A stretch of 64,000 nucleotides of DNA. Origin: RPQJ01 sp963732375. Its GTDB lineage: Bacteria; Pseudomonadota; Gammaproteobacteria; Steroidobacterales; Steroidobacteraceae. Both the position numbers and the translations under genes were made by a program. Location of the stretch: assembly GCA_963732375.1 (NCBI GenBank), contig CAVSZE010000003.1:62001-126000 (forward strand), in the 5' to 3' direction. Positions 17,545 through 27,129 of the stretch are shown piece after piece (the first letter of the stretch is position 1; the number at the start of each line of letters is the position of its first letter). A model generated the notes under the pieces. That model did not search any database. It worked only from the letters and a program-made list of their open reading frames with translations, and had not been told where the DNA came from.

Positions 17545-18345
17545 ATGCAACCGTTACTCAACATCGCCGTCCGCGCCGCACGCCGCGCCGGTGACCTGAT
17601 CGTGCGCAACGTGGACCGCGTGCCCTCGCTGGAGGTGCGCGCCAAGAGCCGCAACGATTTCGTCAGCGAGATCGACCAGATGGCCGAGCGGGACATCATC
17701 GAGACCATCCGCCGGTCGCACCCGGACCACGGCTTCCTCGGCGAGGAAGGCGGCCGCAGCGGCGGCGACGAATTCGTCTGGATAATCGACCCGCTCGACG
17801 GCACGACCAACTTCCTGCACGGTTTCCCGACCTTCGCGGTGTCGCTTGCCTGCGAATACCGCGGCCGGCTCGAGCACGCCGTGGTCTACGATCCGATGCG
17901 GCAGGAACTGTTCACGGCGTCGCGGGGTGACGGCGCGCAGCGCGACGGCCGGCGCATACGCGTAAGCAAGCAGGTCGGGCTCGAAGGCGCTCTGATCGGC
18001 ACCGGGTTCCCCTACCGGGCCAATGCACGGTGGACCGACGAATACCTGTCGATGCTGAAAGCCGTCATGCAGCAGACCGCCGGCATACGGCGGCCCGGCG
18101 CGGCGTCGCTTGACCTCGCCTACGTCGCCGCCGGACGCATCGACGGATTCTGGGAAATCGGCCTGAATTCCTGGGACACCGCCGCCGGCACGCTGCTGAT
18201 CACCGAGGCCGGCGGTCACATCGGCACGCTCACGGGCGGCGAGTATCGCCAGGGCGGCAACGTCATCGCCGGCGCCCCCAAGGTCTACGAGGCCCTGGTC
18301 GAGTGCCTGAAGCCCTTCGTGCCGGAGCCGCTGCGCGAGGGCTGA
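17545..18345 (+). CDS. suhB: Inositol-1-monophosphatase family protein SuhB
   Basis: Mg-dependent phosphatase of the inositol monophosphatase fold; E. coli SuhB also acts as a factor in rRNA transcription complexes. Of 266 residues the metal-binding motifs are intact: GEEGG (66-70), DPLDGTTNF (82-90) and WDTAAG near 211. Length equals E. coli SuhB (267). It diverges from trmJ. A TATTCT -10-like hexamer at 17529-17534 would put the transcript start within a few bases of the ATG, suggesting a very short leader, but no good -35 is seen. Confidence 0.93.
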   Translation: MQPLLNIAVRAARRAGDLIVRNVDRVPSLEVRAKSRNDFVSEIDQMAERDIIETIRRSHPDHGFLGEEGGRSGGDEFVWIIDPLDGTTNFLHGFPTFAVSLACEYRGRLEHAVVYDPMRQELFTASRGDGAQRDGRRIRVSKQVGLEGALIGTGFPYRANARWTDEYLSMLKAVMQQTAGIRRPGAASLDLAYVAAGRIDGFWEIGLNSWDTAAGTLLITEAGGHIGTLTGGEYRQGGNVIAGAPKVYEALVECLKPFVPEPLREG

Positions 18346-18441
18346 GCCCGGCACTTGTCGCCCGGGATCGCCGGGTGCGGTACATTCCGCCGGCGCCGCG
18401 GCAGGCGCGACGAACATCAACGAACGGCAGCGGGGGATTCA

Positions 18442-19893
18442 ATGGCACACAGCCTTTTATCGACCAAACCCATCACCGATCTGCAGGAGGCGGGTTCGGC
18501 CAACGAGCTCAACCGGGTCCTGGACGCGCGGATGCTGGTGGTGATGGGCATCGGGGCCATCATTGGCACCGGCATTTTCGTGCTCACGGGCACGGCCGCC
18601 GCCAACCACGCCGGGCCCGCGCTGGTGCTGTCGTTCATCATCGCTGGCACGGGCTGCGCGTTTGCCGGCCTGTGCTACGCCGAGTTCGCGGCCATGATCC
18701 CGGTCTCGGGCAGCGCGTATTCATATTCCTACGCAACGCTCGGCGAGGGTATCGCCTGGTTCGTCGGCTGGAACCTGATCCTCGAGTACCTGTTCGCCGC
18801 GGCCACGATCGCGGTCGGATGGTCGGGCTACGTGGTGAGCCTGATGAACCAGATCGGCCTGCACCTGCCGGATGTGCTCACGAACGCCCCGTTCACCAAG
18901 GGAGAGGGACATTGGGAACTGGTGCGCACCGGTGCGCTGGTGAACCTGCCGGCGGTGCTGATCCTGTGTGTGATGACCGCGCTCTGCTATATCGGCATCA
19001 GGCAGTCCGCACGATTCAATGGGATCGTGGTCGCGATCAAGGTCACGGTCATCGTGCTGTTCATCGGCTTCGGCGCCTGGTACGTGCAGGGCGCCAACTG
19101 GACCCCGTTCATCCCGCAGAACACCGGACCGGGCCAGTTTGGCTGGTCTGGCATTGTGACGGCCGCGGGCATCATCTTCTTCGCCTACATCGGTTTCGAC
19201 GCTGTCTCGACGGCCGCGCAGGAGGCACGTAACCCGCAGCGCGACATGCCGATCGGCATCCTCGCGAGCCTGGCAATCTGCACCGTGCTCTACATTGCCG
19301 TCGCCGCAGTGCTGACCGGCATGGTCCCCTACCAGGAACTGAACACGCCGGCCCCGGTCGCGATGGCGCTCGACCGGTACGACGGCCTGAGGTGGCTCGC
19401 CGGCTGGGTGAAGATTGGCGCGATCGCCGGCATGACCTCGGCGATGCTGGTGATGCTGCTCGGGCAGCCGCGCATTTTCTACGCGATGTCCAAGGACGGC
19501 CTGCTGCCGCCGATCTTTGGTCGCGTGCACCCGAAGTTCAGGACACCATCGTTCTCGACGCTGCTCACGGGCGTCGCCGCAGCCACGATCGCCGGAACGC
19601 TGCCGGTGACGATCCTCGGCGAGCTGGTGTCCATCGGCACGTTGCTCGCTTTCATCGTGGTCTGTATCGGCGTGCTGATACTGCGTCACACGCGGCCCGA
19701 CCTGAAGCGTCCGTTCCGGGTCAAGGCACCCTGGTTCGTGTGCACGGCCGGCGCGCTGATCTGCGCCTACATGATGATCTCGCTGCCGAAGGACACCTGG
19801 GTGCGGCTGACCGTCTGGACCTTCCTCGGCGTGCTCGTCTACATCTTCTACGGCTGGAAGCACAGCGCACTCGGACGCCCCCGGCAGGGCTAG
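18442..19893 (+). CDS. APC-superfamily amino acid permease
   Basis: Inner-membrane amino acid transporter of the APC superfamily, probably a cationic/neutral amino acid:proton symporter of the YfnA/CAT type. I use the ATG at 18442 (MAHSLLSTKPITDLQ), preceded by a GGGGGA Shine-Dalgarno; a 29-residue upstream extension is Arg-rich and non-family. The 483-residue product shows about 12 hydrophobic helices. TM1 has the GIGAIIGTGIFVLTG substrate motif and TM6 is near FFAYIGFDAVSTAAQEARNPQRDMPIGI. Substrate cannot be read from sequence. It follows suhB by about 100 nt. Its stop codon overlaps, in the convergent direction, the stop of the terC gene. Confidence 0.9.
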   Translation: MAHSLLSTKPITDLQEAGSANELNRVLDARMLVVMGIGAIIGTGIFVLTGTAAANHAGPALVLSFIIAGTGCAFAGLCYAEFAAMIPVSGSAYSYSYATLGEGIAWFVGWNLILEYLFAAATIAVGWSGYVVSLMNQIGLHLPDVLTNAPFTKGEGHWELVRTGALVNLPAVLILCVMTALCYIGIRQSARFNGIVVAIKVTVIVLFIGFGAWYVQGANWTPFIPQNTGPGQFGWSGIVTAAGIIFFAYIGFDAVSTAAQEARNPQRDMPIGILASLAICTVLYIAVAAVLTGMVPYQELNTPAPVAMALDRYDGLRWLAGWVKIGAIAGMTSAMLVMLLGQPRIFYAMSKDGLLPPIFGRVHPKFRTPSFSTLLTGVAAATIAGTLPVTILGELVSIGTLLAFIVVCIGVLILRHTRPDLKRPFRVKAPWFVCTAGALICAYMMISLPKDTWVRLTVWTFLGVLVYIFYGWKHSALGRPRQG

Positions 19894-20873
19894 TCGGCGC
19901 TGCCGGCTCCGCCAGCCATGCGGTCGCGTCGCGTCGCCCAGAGCGACGCGACGCTTCCCGCGCCGAGCGTCGCGACGATGATGCCGAGCGACAACAGGTT
20001 CGGCACGTGAATGAAATCCATCAGCAGCATTTTCAGGCCGACGAAAGCCAGCACCAGCACCAGGCTGTACTTCAGGTACCGGAAAAGGGCCATCAGCCCC
20101 GCCACCGCGAAATAGAGCGAACGCAGGCCCAGGATCGCGAAGGCGTTCGACGTGAAGACCAGGAACGGGTCGCGGGTGACGGCCAGGATCGCGGGGATAG
20201 AGTCCACCGCAAAGACGATGTCGGTCAGTTCCACCATGACCAGCGCCACGAACAGCGGCGTGGCATTGATTCTGCCCGACCTGCGAACGAAGAAACGCGC
20301 GCGATCCAGCTCGTCGGTGACAGGCATGAAGCGCCGCACGATCCTCGCCGGCAGGGTCGCGCCGAAGTCGCGAATTTCCTCGTCCTCGCGCAGCATCCTG
20401 AGCGCCGACACCAGCAGCGTCGCCCCGAATACGTAGATCATCCAGTCGAAACGCGCGAGCAGCTCGGTGCCGGCCACGATCATCATGCCGCGCATCACTA
20501 TCGCGCCGATGATTCCCCAGAACAGCACGCGGTACTGGTATAGGGCCGGGATCTTCAGGTACGTGAAGACCAGCGCCATCACGAAAATATTGTCTACCGA
20601 CAGTGACCACTCGAGCAGGTAACCGGTGACGTACTGCACGACGGCGTCCCGGCCGTTCAACGCGCCAGCGCCAGGCTCGAACCCGTACCAGCGGTATTCG
20701 TACAGGCCGTAGATCACGAGCGTGTAGGACAGGCCGACGCCGATCCAGACGGCCGTCCAGAAAAGCGCCTGCCTGACCGACAGCTCCGACGCCTCGCGGT
20801 GCAGGACGATCAGGTCCAGGAACAGCAGCCCCAGGAACAGCGCGATGAATCCGATCCAGATCAGACCAACCAA
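19890..20873 (-). CDS. TerC-family membrane protein (Alx-like)
   Basis: Polytopic inner-membrane protein of the TerC family; relatives such as Alx take part in manganese export or pH response. Of 327 residues about eight are predicted membrane helices. The conserved acidic TerC motifs are SVDNIFVMALVF and VELTDIVFAVDSIPAI, whose Asp residues likely bind metal. The start is TTG (20873), giving MVGLIWIGFIALFLGLLFLDL, with a G-rich Shine-Dalgarno. It follows secF by 52 nt on the same strand, too short a gap for a yybP-ykoY riboswitch, which I do not see. The role is inferred from family. Confidence 0.88.
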   Translation of the reverse strand: MVGLIWIGFIALFLGLLFLDLIVLHREASELSVRQALFWTAVWIGVGLSYTLVIYGLYEYRWYGFEPGAGALNGRDAVVQYVTGYLLEWSLSVDNIFVMALVFTYLKIPALYQYRVLFWGIIGAIVMRGMMIVAGTELLARFDWMIYVFGATLLVSALRMLREDEEIRDFGATLPARIVRRFMPVTDELDRARFFVRRSGRINATPLFVALVMVELTDIVFAVDSIPAILAVTRDPFLVFTSNAFAILGLRSLYFAVAGLMALFRYLKYSLVLVLAFVGLKMLLMDFIHVPNLLSLGIIVATLGAGSVASLWATRRDRMAGGAGSAD

Positions 20874-20925
20874 TGTCCCGCCCCCCTGGATCGCCTGCGA
20901 CCGAGCCGCGCCCCGCGCCGCCGCT

Positions 20926-21861
20926 TCAAGGCATGTCGTCGATCGCGTCCTTCTCGCGCTGTGCCGGCACCAGGTCGAGCGCGGTCAGCTTGAAGTCCAG
21001 CGCCAGCGCGCTGGCAATGTAGATCGACGAGTATGTGCCGACCACGATGCCGATGGTGAGCGCCACCGAGAACCCGCGCAGGATCTCACCGCCGAAGAAC
21101 AGCAGCGCGAGCACCGTGATCAGGGTGATGAAGCTCGTCATGATGGTGCGCGACAAGGTCTCGTTGATCGCGGTGTTGATCACCTGCTCCGGCGTGCCCT
21201 TGCGCATCGACAGGAAGCGCTCGCGCAGCCGATCGAAGACCACGACGGTATCGTTCAGCGAGTAGCCGATCACCGCGAGGATCGCCGCCAGCGACGGCAG
21301 GTCGAAGGTAAGGTGAAAGACCGAGAACACGCCGAGAATCACGATCGGGTCGTGCAATGCCGCCAGGATCGCGCCCACGCCCAGCTTCCACTGGAAGCGG
21401 AATGCCACGTACGCGAGGATCAGCAGGAAGGTGAACAGGATCGCGAGCGCGCCCTTCTCGGCGAGCTCCTGGCCCACCTGCGGCCCCACGACCTCGGTGC
21501 GCCGGAGCTCCACGCCGGGCGTGCTTCCCTTCATTGCCGCAAGCACGTTCTGGCCGACGACGTTGACGTCCTCGCTGCCCTTGGGCAGCAGGCGTACCAG
21601 CACGTCCCGCGACGTGCCGAAGCTCTGCACCGCCGCGTCGCCAAAACCTGCGCGCTCGAGGTCGCCCCTGACCTTCTCGAGGTCCGCCGCCTGCGGGAAG
21701 GTGAACTCCATCACCACGCCGCCGGTGAAATCGATGCCGAAATTCAGGCCCTGCACGGCCAGCGACAGCAGCGAACCCAGTATCAGCACCGCCGAGATCG
21801 CGTACCAGCGCCTGCGCGTGCCCATGAAGGGGTAGGTGGTCTTCTTGTGGAACAGTTCCAT
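20926..21861 (-). CDS. secF: Protein translocase subunit SecF
   Basis: With SecD forms the proton-driven membrane factor that pulls preproteins through SecYEG. The 311-residue protein has six membrane helices, the periplasmic P1 head after TM1 with GIDFTGGVVMEF, and the RND-like core with ALHDPIVILGVFSVFHLTFDLP and GYSLNDTVVVFDRLRE. Length is typical. The start lies 10 nt after the secD stop. Confidence 0.97.
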   Translation of the reverse strand: MELFHKKTTYPFMGTRRRWYAISAVLILGSLLSLAVQGLNFGIDFTGGVVMEFTFPQAADLEKVRGDLERAGFGDAAVQSFGTSRDVLVRLLPKGSEDVNVVGQNVLAAMKGSTPGVELRRTEVVGPQVGQELAEKGALAILFTFLLILAYVAFRFQWKLGVGAILAALHDPIVILGVFSVFHLTFDLPSLAAILAVIGYSLNDTVVVFDRLRERFLSMRKGTPEQVINTAINETLSRTIMTSFITLITVLALLFFGGEILRGFSVALTIGIVVGTYSSIYIASALALDFKLTALDLVPAQREKDAIDDMP

Positions 21862-21871
21862 TGCCTGGTCC

Positions 21872-23731
21872 TCAGATCGGGAGCGAGTCCAGCTTGCGCC
21901 GGCGCCCCCATATCAGGTGGATGAGCGCCCGGCTGCCGATCAGCGCGGTGAACATCGAGGTGATGATGCCGAGCGACAGCACCACCGCGAAGCCACGGAC
22001 CGGGCCAGTGCCGAAGGTGAACAGCACCACGCCGGCAATGAACGTTGTGACGTTCGCGTCGGCAATAGATGAAAATGCCTTCTCGAAACCGGCGTTGATG
22101 GCCGCGATCGGGCTGACGCCGTTGCGCAGTTCTTCCCGGATTCGCTCGAAGATCAGGATATTCGCGTCCACGGCCATGCCGACCGTCAGCACGATGCCCG
22201 CGATGCCGGGCAGTGACAGCGATGCCTGCAGCATCGACAGCAGCGCGGCGAGCAGCACGACGTTTGCCAGCAGCACGACGTCCGCCACCAGGCCGAAGGC
22301 CTTGTAGTACAAAGCCATGAAGACGAACACCGCGAGCAGTCCGATGGCGAGCGCGCGCATGCCGCGGTTGATGTTGTCCTGGCCCAGGCTCGGGCCCACG
22401 GTGCGCTGCTCCACGATGTAGAGCGGCGCCGCGAGCGAACCTGCGCGCAGCAGCAGCGCCAGCTCGCGGGCCTCGCCGGCCAGCAGCCCGGTGATCTGGA
22501 AATTGCTGCTGAAAACGCCGCGGATGGTCGCGACGCTGATGACCTTCTCCTCCGTGCATTCGGCGCCGCTGCGCAGGCCGTTGCAGGGCTCCCCCTCCGC
22601 GACCCGCTTCTTCTCGATGAACACCACCGCCATCGGGCGCCCGAGGTTCTCACGGGTGGTGCGCAGCATTTCAGCGGCTCCGCGCGCGTCGAGCTTGACG
22701 TAAACGGCTGGCTGGCCCTCGCTGAACCCCGAGCTCGCGTCGGCCAGCTGTTCGCCCGAAACGATGAGGTCGCGCTTCAGCAGCACCGGCTGGCCCTGGC
22801 GAGTCTTGTAGAGCTTCGAGCCCAGCGGCGCGTGCTTGGTGCGCTCCGCATCGGCCGCCGAGTTCTGGTCGTCCACCAGCCGGAACTCGAGCGTCGCGGT
22901 GGCGCCGAGCACGCGCAGCGCCTCGTTCGGATCCTGCACGCCGGGCAACTGCACGACGATGCGGTCCAGCCCCTGGCGGGCAACGATGGGTTCCGTCACG
23001 CCGAGTTCGTCGACGCGGTTGCGCAGCGTGGTGATGTTCTGCTGGATCGCGAAGTCCTGGCGCTGCTTGATGTTCTCGGGCCGCACCGTCACGCTGACCG
23101 TGCCGCCCTCGCCCAGCGCCTCGGTCTCGACGATAAGGTTCGGGTCGCGCTTGCGCAGCAGCGATGCGACGCGCGGCACGTCCTCGCTGGAACGCAGCAT
23201 TATCTGCACCGTGTCCGTGCCATTGCTCTGCATGCCGCTGAACGGGATGCGCTCGTCACGCAGCATGGTTCGATAGTCGCGCTCCATGCTCGCGAGCAGC
23301 TGTGTCACGGCGCCCTTCACGTCCACCTCGTACATGAAGTAGACGCCGCCGCGCAGGTCCAGGCCGAGGCTCATCGGCTTCAGTCCCAGCGCGCGCATCC
23401 ACGCCGGCGTGCGCGGAACCTGCGACAGCGCGACCAGGTAGTCGCCCGGCGCTGCTTCGCGGATCGCGTCCCGGGCCTTGAGTTGCTGCTCCACCGAGCC
23501 GAAACGCAGCACCAGCCGGTCGCCCTCGCGGTAGGCGGCATCGGCGGCCAGGCCCTTGGTCGCCAGCATCGACGACACCGCGGCCTGCGCCTGGTCCGTG
23601 AACGCCGAGCGATCGTTGCGCGACAACTGCAGGGCTGGCGCCTCGCCGAACACGTTCGGCAGCGCGAGCACCAGGGCCACCAGCATTACGATGGTGACCA
23701 GCCAGATCTTCCAGGCCGGGTAACTGTGCAT
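21872..23731 (-). CDS. secD: Protein translocase subunit SecD
   Basis: Partner of SecF in late protein translocation. The 619-residue protein has an N-terminal TM (about 9-27), a large periplasmic region with GLDLRGGVYFMYEVD (P1 base) and the P4-like segment with ALRVLGATATLEFRLV. Five C-terminal helices follow, with TVGMAVDANILIFERIREEL and ADANVTTFIAGVVLFTFG. Length matches E. coli SecD (615). It is 15 nt downstream of yajC and the central gene of yajC-secD-secF. Confidence 0.97.
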   Translation of the reverse strand: MHSYPAWKIWLVTIVMLVALVLALPNVFGEAPALQLSRNDRSAFTDQAQAAVSSMLATKGLAADAAYREGDRLVLRFGSVEQQLKARDAIREAAPGDYLVALSQVPRTPAWMRALGLKPMSLGLDLRGGVYFMYEVDVKGAVTQLLASMERDYRTMLRDERIPFSGMQSNGTDTVQIMLRSSEDVPRVASLLRKRDPNLIVETEALGEGGTVSVTVRPENIKQRQDFAIQQNITTLRNRVDELGVTEPIVARQGLDRIVVQLPGVQDPNEALRVLGATATLEFRLVDDQNSAADAERTKHAPLGSKLYKTRQGQPVLLKRDLIVSGEQLADASSGFSEGQPAVYVKLDARGAAEMLRTTRENLGRPMAVVFIEKKRVAEGEPCNGLRSGAECTEEKVISVATIRGVFSSNFQITGLLAGEARELALLLRAGSLAAPLYIVEQRTVGPSLGQDNINRGMRALAIGLLAVFVFMALYYKAFGLVADVVLLANVVLLAALLSMLQASLSLPGIAGIVLTVGMAVDANILIFERIREELRNGVSPIAAINAGFEKAFSSIADANVTTFIAGVVLFTFGTGPVRGFAVVLSLGIITSMFTALIGSRALIHLIWGRRRKLDSLPI

Positions 23732-23746
23732 GGTCGCCCCTCGGGC

Positions 23747-24076
23747 TCAGACGCTCTTCAGGGTGCCCTTGGGCAGGACGCTGGTGACGGTGTGGCGCTG
23801 GACCTTGACCCGCACGCCCTCGGCCACCTCGACGGTCAGGAACTGGTCGCCCACTTCGGTGATCCGGCCAAGCATGCCGCCACTTGTCACGACCTCGTCT
23901 CCGGTGCCAAGGGCCGCGACCATGGCCTTGTGCTCCTTGGCGCGCTTGGTCTGCGGGCGGATCAGCAGGAAATAGAAGACGACGAAGATCAGGACCAGGG
24001 GCAGCAGCGAGGTCAAAGCACTCGGCTGTGCGCCGCCGGCGGCCTGCGCGTAGGCGCTGGGAATCAACCAATCCAT
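23747..24076 (-). CDS. yajC: Sec translocon accessory protein YajC
   Basis: Small inner-membrane partner of SecDF. The real gene is the ATG at 24076 giving MDWLIPSAYAQAAGG and 109 residues; a longer in-frame stretch runs antisense-free into tgt but is not coding. One membrane helix (about 23-39, LLPLVLIFVVFYFLLIRPQ) is followed by a charged cytoplasmic domain with EHKAMVAALGTGDEVVTSGGMLG, the YajC signature. A perfect TATAAT on the minus strand overlaps the tgt stop codon, giving a likely promoter. Confidence 0.95.
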   Translation of the reverse strand: MDWLIPSAYAQAAGGAQPSALTSLLPLVLIFVVFYFLLIRPQTKRAKEHKAMVAALGTGDEVVTSGGMLGRITEVGDQFLTVEVAEGVRVKVQRHTVTSVLPKGTLKSV

Positions 24077-24128
24077 CAGGGGAACTCCTATGGCGGGCCC
24101 GGGTTTGGGGCCATCAAAAAGGCTGCGG

Positions 24129-24134
24129 ATTATA
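24129..24134 (-). promoter_or_regulatory. Candidate -10 box for yajC-secDF
   Basis: The minus strand reads GGGTATAATCC here, a perfect TATAAT that overlaps the TAA stop of tgt. No good -35 hexamer is seen at normal spacing. Predicted leader to yajC is about 45 nt. This would let yajC-secD-secF be transcribed apart from queA-tgt. Confidence 0.4.
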
Positions 24135-25278
24135 CCCGAGGGCCGGCGCGGCTGCCGCCCGGCGAACAACGACCCTCCGGACCTGAGAGGAAAGTGGCGG
24201 CGAATCGCTGGAAGTCGCCCTCCCCGATCGCGTCCCGGATCCGGGCCATCAGCCCCAGGTAGTAAGCCAGGTTGTGGATCGTGTTGAGTCTCGCGCCCAG
24301 GATCTCGTTGCAGCGATCGAGATGCCGCAGGTAGGCGCGGGAATAGTTCCGGCAGGTGTAGCAGTCGCAGCGCGGGTCCAGCGGCCCGGTGTCGTCCTGG
24401 TGCGCCGCATTTCGGATCTTGATCACGCCCTGGCTGGTGAACAAGTGGCCATTGCGGGCGTTTCTCGTGGGCATGACGCAGTCGAACATGTCCACGCCCC
24501 GCGTCACGGCCTCGACGATGTCGGCCGGGGTGCCCACGCCCATCAAGTAACGCGGACGGTCCGCGGGCAATACAGGGGCCAGCGCCTCGAGCACGGCGTT
24601 GCGCTCCTCGGGCGGCTCCCCGACAGCGAGCCCCCCCACCGCGTAGCCGTCGAAACCGACCCCGCGCAGCGTTTCGGCGGACTCGAGCCGCAGCGGCAGG
24701 TGTGTTCCGCCTTGAACGATGCCGAAAAGCGCGTTTGGATTGCCCAGCTGGTCGAATGCTTCCCGGCTGCGGCGCGCCCAGCGCATCGAAAGCTCCATGG
24801 ACCGCCGTGCATCGGCCTCGGTTGCCGGGTACGGCGGACACTCATCGAACGCCATGACGACATCGGAGTCGAGCGCCGTCTGCACGCTCATCGAGACTTC
24901 GGGACTCAGGAATACGGCATCGCCGTTGACCGGCGAGCGGAACCGGACCCCGTCTTCGCCCAGCTTTCGCAAATCCGCCAGGCTGAATACCTGGAAACCG
25001 CCCGAGTCGGTGAGGATCGGGCCCGGCCAGTGCATGAACCCGTGCAGGCCGCCATGCCTGCGTATCACCTCGGTGCCCGGGCGCAGCATCAGGTGGAAGG
25101 TGTTCCCGAGCACGATCTGTGCGCCGAGCCCCGTCAGTTCCTCCGGCGTCATCGCCTTCACGGTGCCGTAGGTCCCGACCGGCATGAACACCGGCGTCTC
25201 GACCACTCCGCGGCGCAGACTGAGCCGACCCAGCCGCGCCTGCCCGGTCACGGAAAGCAATTCGAAGATCCCGCTCAC
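24130..25278 (-). CDS. tgt: tRNA-guanine transglycosylase
   Basis: Exchanges guanine 34 for preQ1 in tRNAs with GUN anticodons, in queuosine synthesis. I start at GTG 25278 (VSGIFELLSVTGQARLGR), which overlaps the queA stop as GTGA; the longer frame upstream is unlike the family. The 382-residue (beta/alpha)8 protein has Asp91 in the TDSGGFQVFSL motif. The nucleophile Asp is in DMFDCVMPTRNARNG, and the zinc site CDCYTCRNYSRAYLRHL has its downstream His. Length is normal for bacterial Tgt. Confidence 0.96.
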   Translation of the reverse strand: MSGIFELLSVTGQARLGRLSLRRGVVETPVFMPVGTYGTVKAMTPEELTGLGAQIVLGNTFHLMLRPGTEVIRRHGGLHGFMHWPGPILTDSGGFQVFSLADLRKLGEDGVRFRSPVNGDAVFLSPEVSMSVQTALDSDVVMAFDECPPYPATEADARRSMELSMRWARRSREAFDQLGNPNALFGIVQGGTHLPLRLESAETLRGVGFDGYAVGGLAVGEPPEERNAVLEALAPVLPADRPRYLMGVGTPADIVEAVTRGVDMFDCVMPTRNARNGHLFTSQGVIKIRNAAHQDDTGPLDPRCDCYTCRNYSRAYLRHLDRCNEILGARLNTIHNLAYYLGLMARIRDAIGEGDFQRFAATFLSGPEGRCSPGGSRAGPRV

Positions 25279-26318
25279 GACCGCCCGCCAAGGACTGCGG
25301 ATTCGGGCTCGACGAACATGGCGTCGCCGTAACTGAAGAACCTGTAGCGTGCGGCCACGGCGTGCCGATAGGACTCGAGAACACGCACACGGCCGGCGAA
25401 TGCGCACACCAGCATCAGCAACGTGGACTCCGGCAGGTGGAAGTTGGTGACCAACGCGTCCACCACGCGGAACCGGAACCCCGGCGTGATGAACAGCCGC
25501 GTGTCACCTGCAAACGGCGCAAGCGCCCCATCCGAGGCCGCGCTCTCCAGCGCGCGCACCGCCGTCGTACCCACCGCCACGACACGGCCGCCGCGCGCCC
25601 GGCAGGCGGCGACTGCCTCGCAGGTCTCCCCCGGGACAACGAATCGCTCCGCGTGCATCTGGTGCCGGGCGAGGTCGTCGACCCGCACCGGCTGGAAGGT
25701 TCCCGCTCCGACGTGCAGCGTCACGCTCGCACTGGCGATTCCGGCCTGCGCGCAGGCCTCGAGCAATTCATTGTCAAAATGCAGGCCGGCGGTCGGCGCG
25801 GCGACCGCGCCAGGCTCGCGTGCGTAGACCGTCTGGTAACGCTCGCGGTCGAAGTCCTCGGCCGGACGCCGAAGGTACGGCGGCAGCGGCATCTCGCCCT
25901 GGCGGTCGAATACCGTGCCCGGGTCACCGTCGAACTGGAGGACCCAGAAATCGTCTGCCCGGCCTTCGACCAGCGCGGTGCCACCACCGTCGAGGTGGAT
26001 TGCGGAACCTGGCGCGGGCGACTTGCTGGCGCGCATCTGCACCAGGGCACGGGTGCCGTCGAGCACGCGTTCGAGCAGGATCTCGACGCGGCCACCACTT
26101 TCCTTGCGACCGTGAAGGCGCGCTGGCACCACGCGCGTGTCGTTGAACACCATCAGGTCGCCGGCACGCAGCAGGGTCGGAAGCTCGCAGAACTGCCGAT
26201 CGGAGATGGCGCCGGTCTGTCCGTCGAGGTACAGCAGCCGGCTGTCGCTGCGCCGCGCCACCGGATGGCGGGCGATCAGCTCGTCCGGCAGATCGTATTG
26301 GAACTCTGCGCGCAGCAT
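25275..26318 (-). CDS. queA: tRNA preQ1(34) S-adenosylmethionine ribosyltransferase-isomerase
   Basis: Adds the cyclopentene precursor from SAM to preQ1 in tRNA, the step after Tgt. The 347-residue protein begins MLRAEFQYDLPDELIARHPV, has the VAAPTAGLHF signature and ends in the FHLPESTLLMLVCAFAG and SYGDAMFVEPE segments. It overlaps tgt by 4 nt, the usual queA-tgt pair. No Shine-Dalgarno is visible. An extended -10 (TGCTAGCAT on the minus strand, TAGCAT at 26328-26333) lies only about 10 bases before the ATG, which would make the transcript almost leaderless. Confidence 0.96.
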   Translation of the reverse strand: MLRAEFQYDLPDELIARHPVARRSDSRLLYLDGQTGAISDRQFCELPTLLRAGDLMVFNDTRVVPARLHGRKESGGRVEILLERVLDGTRALVQMRASKSPAPGSAIHLDGGGTALVEGRADDFWVLQFDGDPGTVFDRQGEMPLPPYLRRPAEDFDRERYQTVYAREPGAVAAPTAGLHFDNELLEACAQAGIASASVTLHVGAGTFQPVRVDDLARHQMHAERFVVPGETCEAVAACRARGGRVVAVGTTAVRALESAASDGALAPFAGDTRLFITPGFRFRVVDALVTNFHLPESTLLMLVCAFAGRVRVLESYRHAVAARYRFFSYGDAMFVEPESAVLGGRS

Positions 26319-26418
26319 GGGGCGCGCATGCTAGCAGAGGGTTCGCTGGCCGTACGGACGCAGTGCCCGCCAGTTGCCTCGCCAGCGCGCCGCCGACCGC
26401 GCACGACCGCGCCTGGAC

Positions 26419-27129
26419 TCAACCCCGGGGCCTGGCAGCAGCCGGCGCCGCCGCGACCCTCGCACCCTGGACCGCGCCGCAGGTGAGCGTCGGCGATTCC
26501 TTGAGCCACTTCTGGTCGGGGTAATAGGCGAACAGCAGCGCCCCGCCCTTCAGTGTGTCGATCATTACGCGCGCTATTTCCTTGCGAACGGCCGGACAGC
26601 CCCAGCTGCGGCCGAGCCGGCCCAGTCGCTCGGCGATTGCCTCGCTTACGTACGGCGCGCCGTGCATGACGATCGCGCGGGACAACGCGTTGTCGTTGAA
26701 ACCGGCGTCCAGGCCGCGCAGCCGCAGCGAGTAGCCATTGCTGCCGTTGTAGGTATCGGTGGCCTGGAACAAGCCGAGGCTCGACATCTTGCTGCCTTCG
26801 ACGTTCGAAAATCGCGCTGCCAGCTGCTCGCCGGTATTGCGTCCGTGCGCGACGAGTTCCTGGAAAAGAAGCCGACCGCGGTCCACGTCGAACACCCAGA
26901 GGCGCGGCGTCGTGGAAGGAAGCGAGTAGTCGATGACCGCGAGCCGGTGGAAGCCGTCGAGCATTCCCTGCTTGCGGGCGCAGTCGGCAGCGCGCGCCGC
27001 GAGCGTCAGGACTTCGGGGTTGGCGGACGGCGCGGCGGCGACGAGTTCCGCAACCAGGCGGTCCTCGGCCCCAGCGGGACCCGTGAGCAGGGTCAACAGC
27101 AATAGTGCTGCCCCAAAACGTCGTCGCAT
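26419..27129 (-). CDS. Secreted L,D-transpeptidase-fold protein (YkuD_2 type)
   Basis: Predicted periplasmic protein of the 'murein L,D-transpeptidase catalytic domain' family. From ATG 27129 it has 236 residues. Residues 1-21 form a signal peptide (MRRRFGAALLLLTLLTGPAG-A); an upstream 35-residue extension is low-complexity. The catalytic signature is present: His156 in VMHGAPYVS and Cys178 in SWGCPAV, with the spacing of the SxGC motif. Length matches the family. It may cross-link or trim peptidoglycan; many members are annotated only by fold. It stands 100 nt upstream of queA and diverges from the tRNA-Leu gene. Confidence 0.85.
   Translation of the reverse strand: MRRRFGAALLLLTLLTGPAGAEDRLVAELVAAAPSANPEVLTLAARAADCARKQGMLDGFHRLAVIDYSLPSTTPRLWVFDVDRGRLLFQELVAHGRNTGEQLAARFSNVEGSKMSSLGLFQATDTYNGSNGYSLRLRGLDAGFNDNALSRAIVMHGAPYVSEAIAERLGRLGRSWGCPAVRKEIARVMIDTLKGGALLFAYYPDQKWLKESPTLTCGAVQGARVAAAPAAARPRG

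Noticed and set aside
19840..20925. Possible manganese riboswitch (yybP-ykoY type) before terC
   Set aside because: The gap between secF and terC is only 52 nt and shows no such structure.
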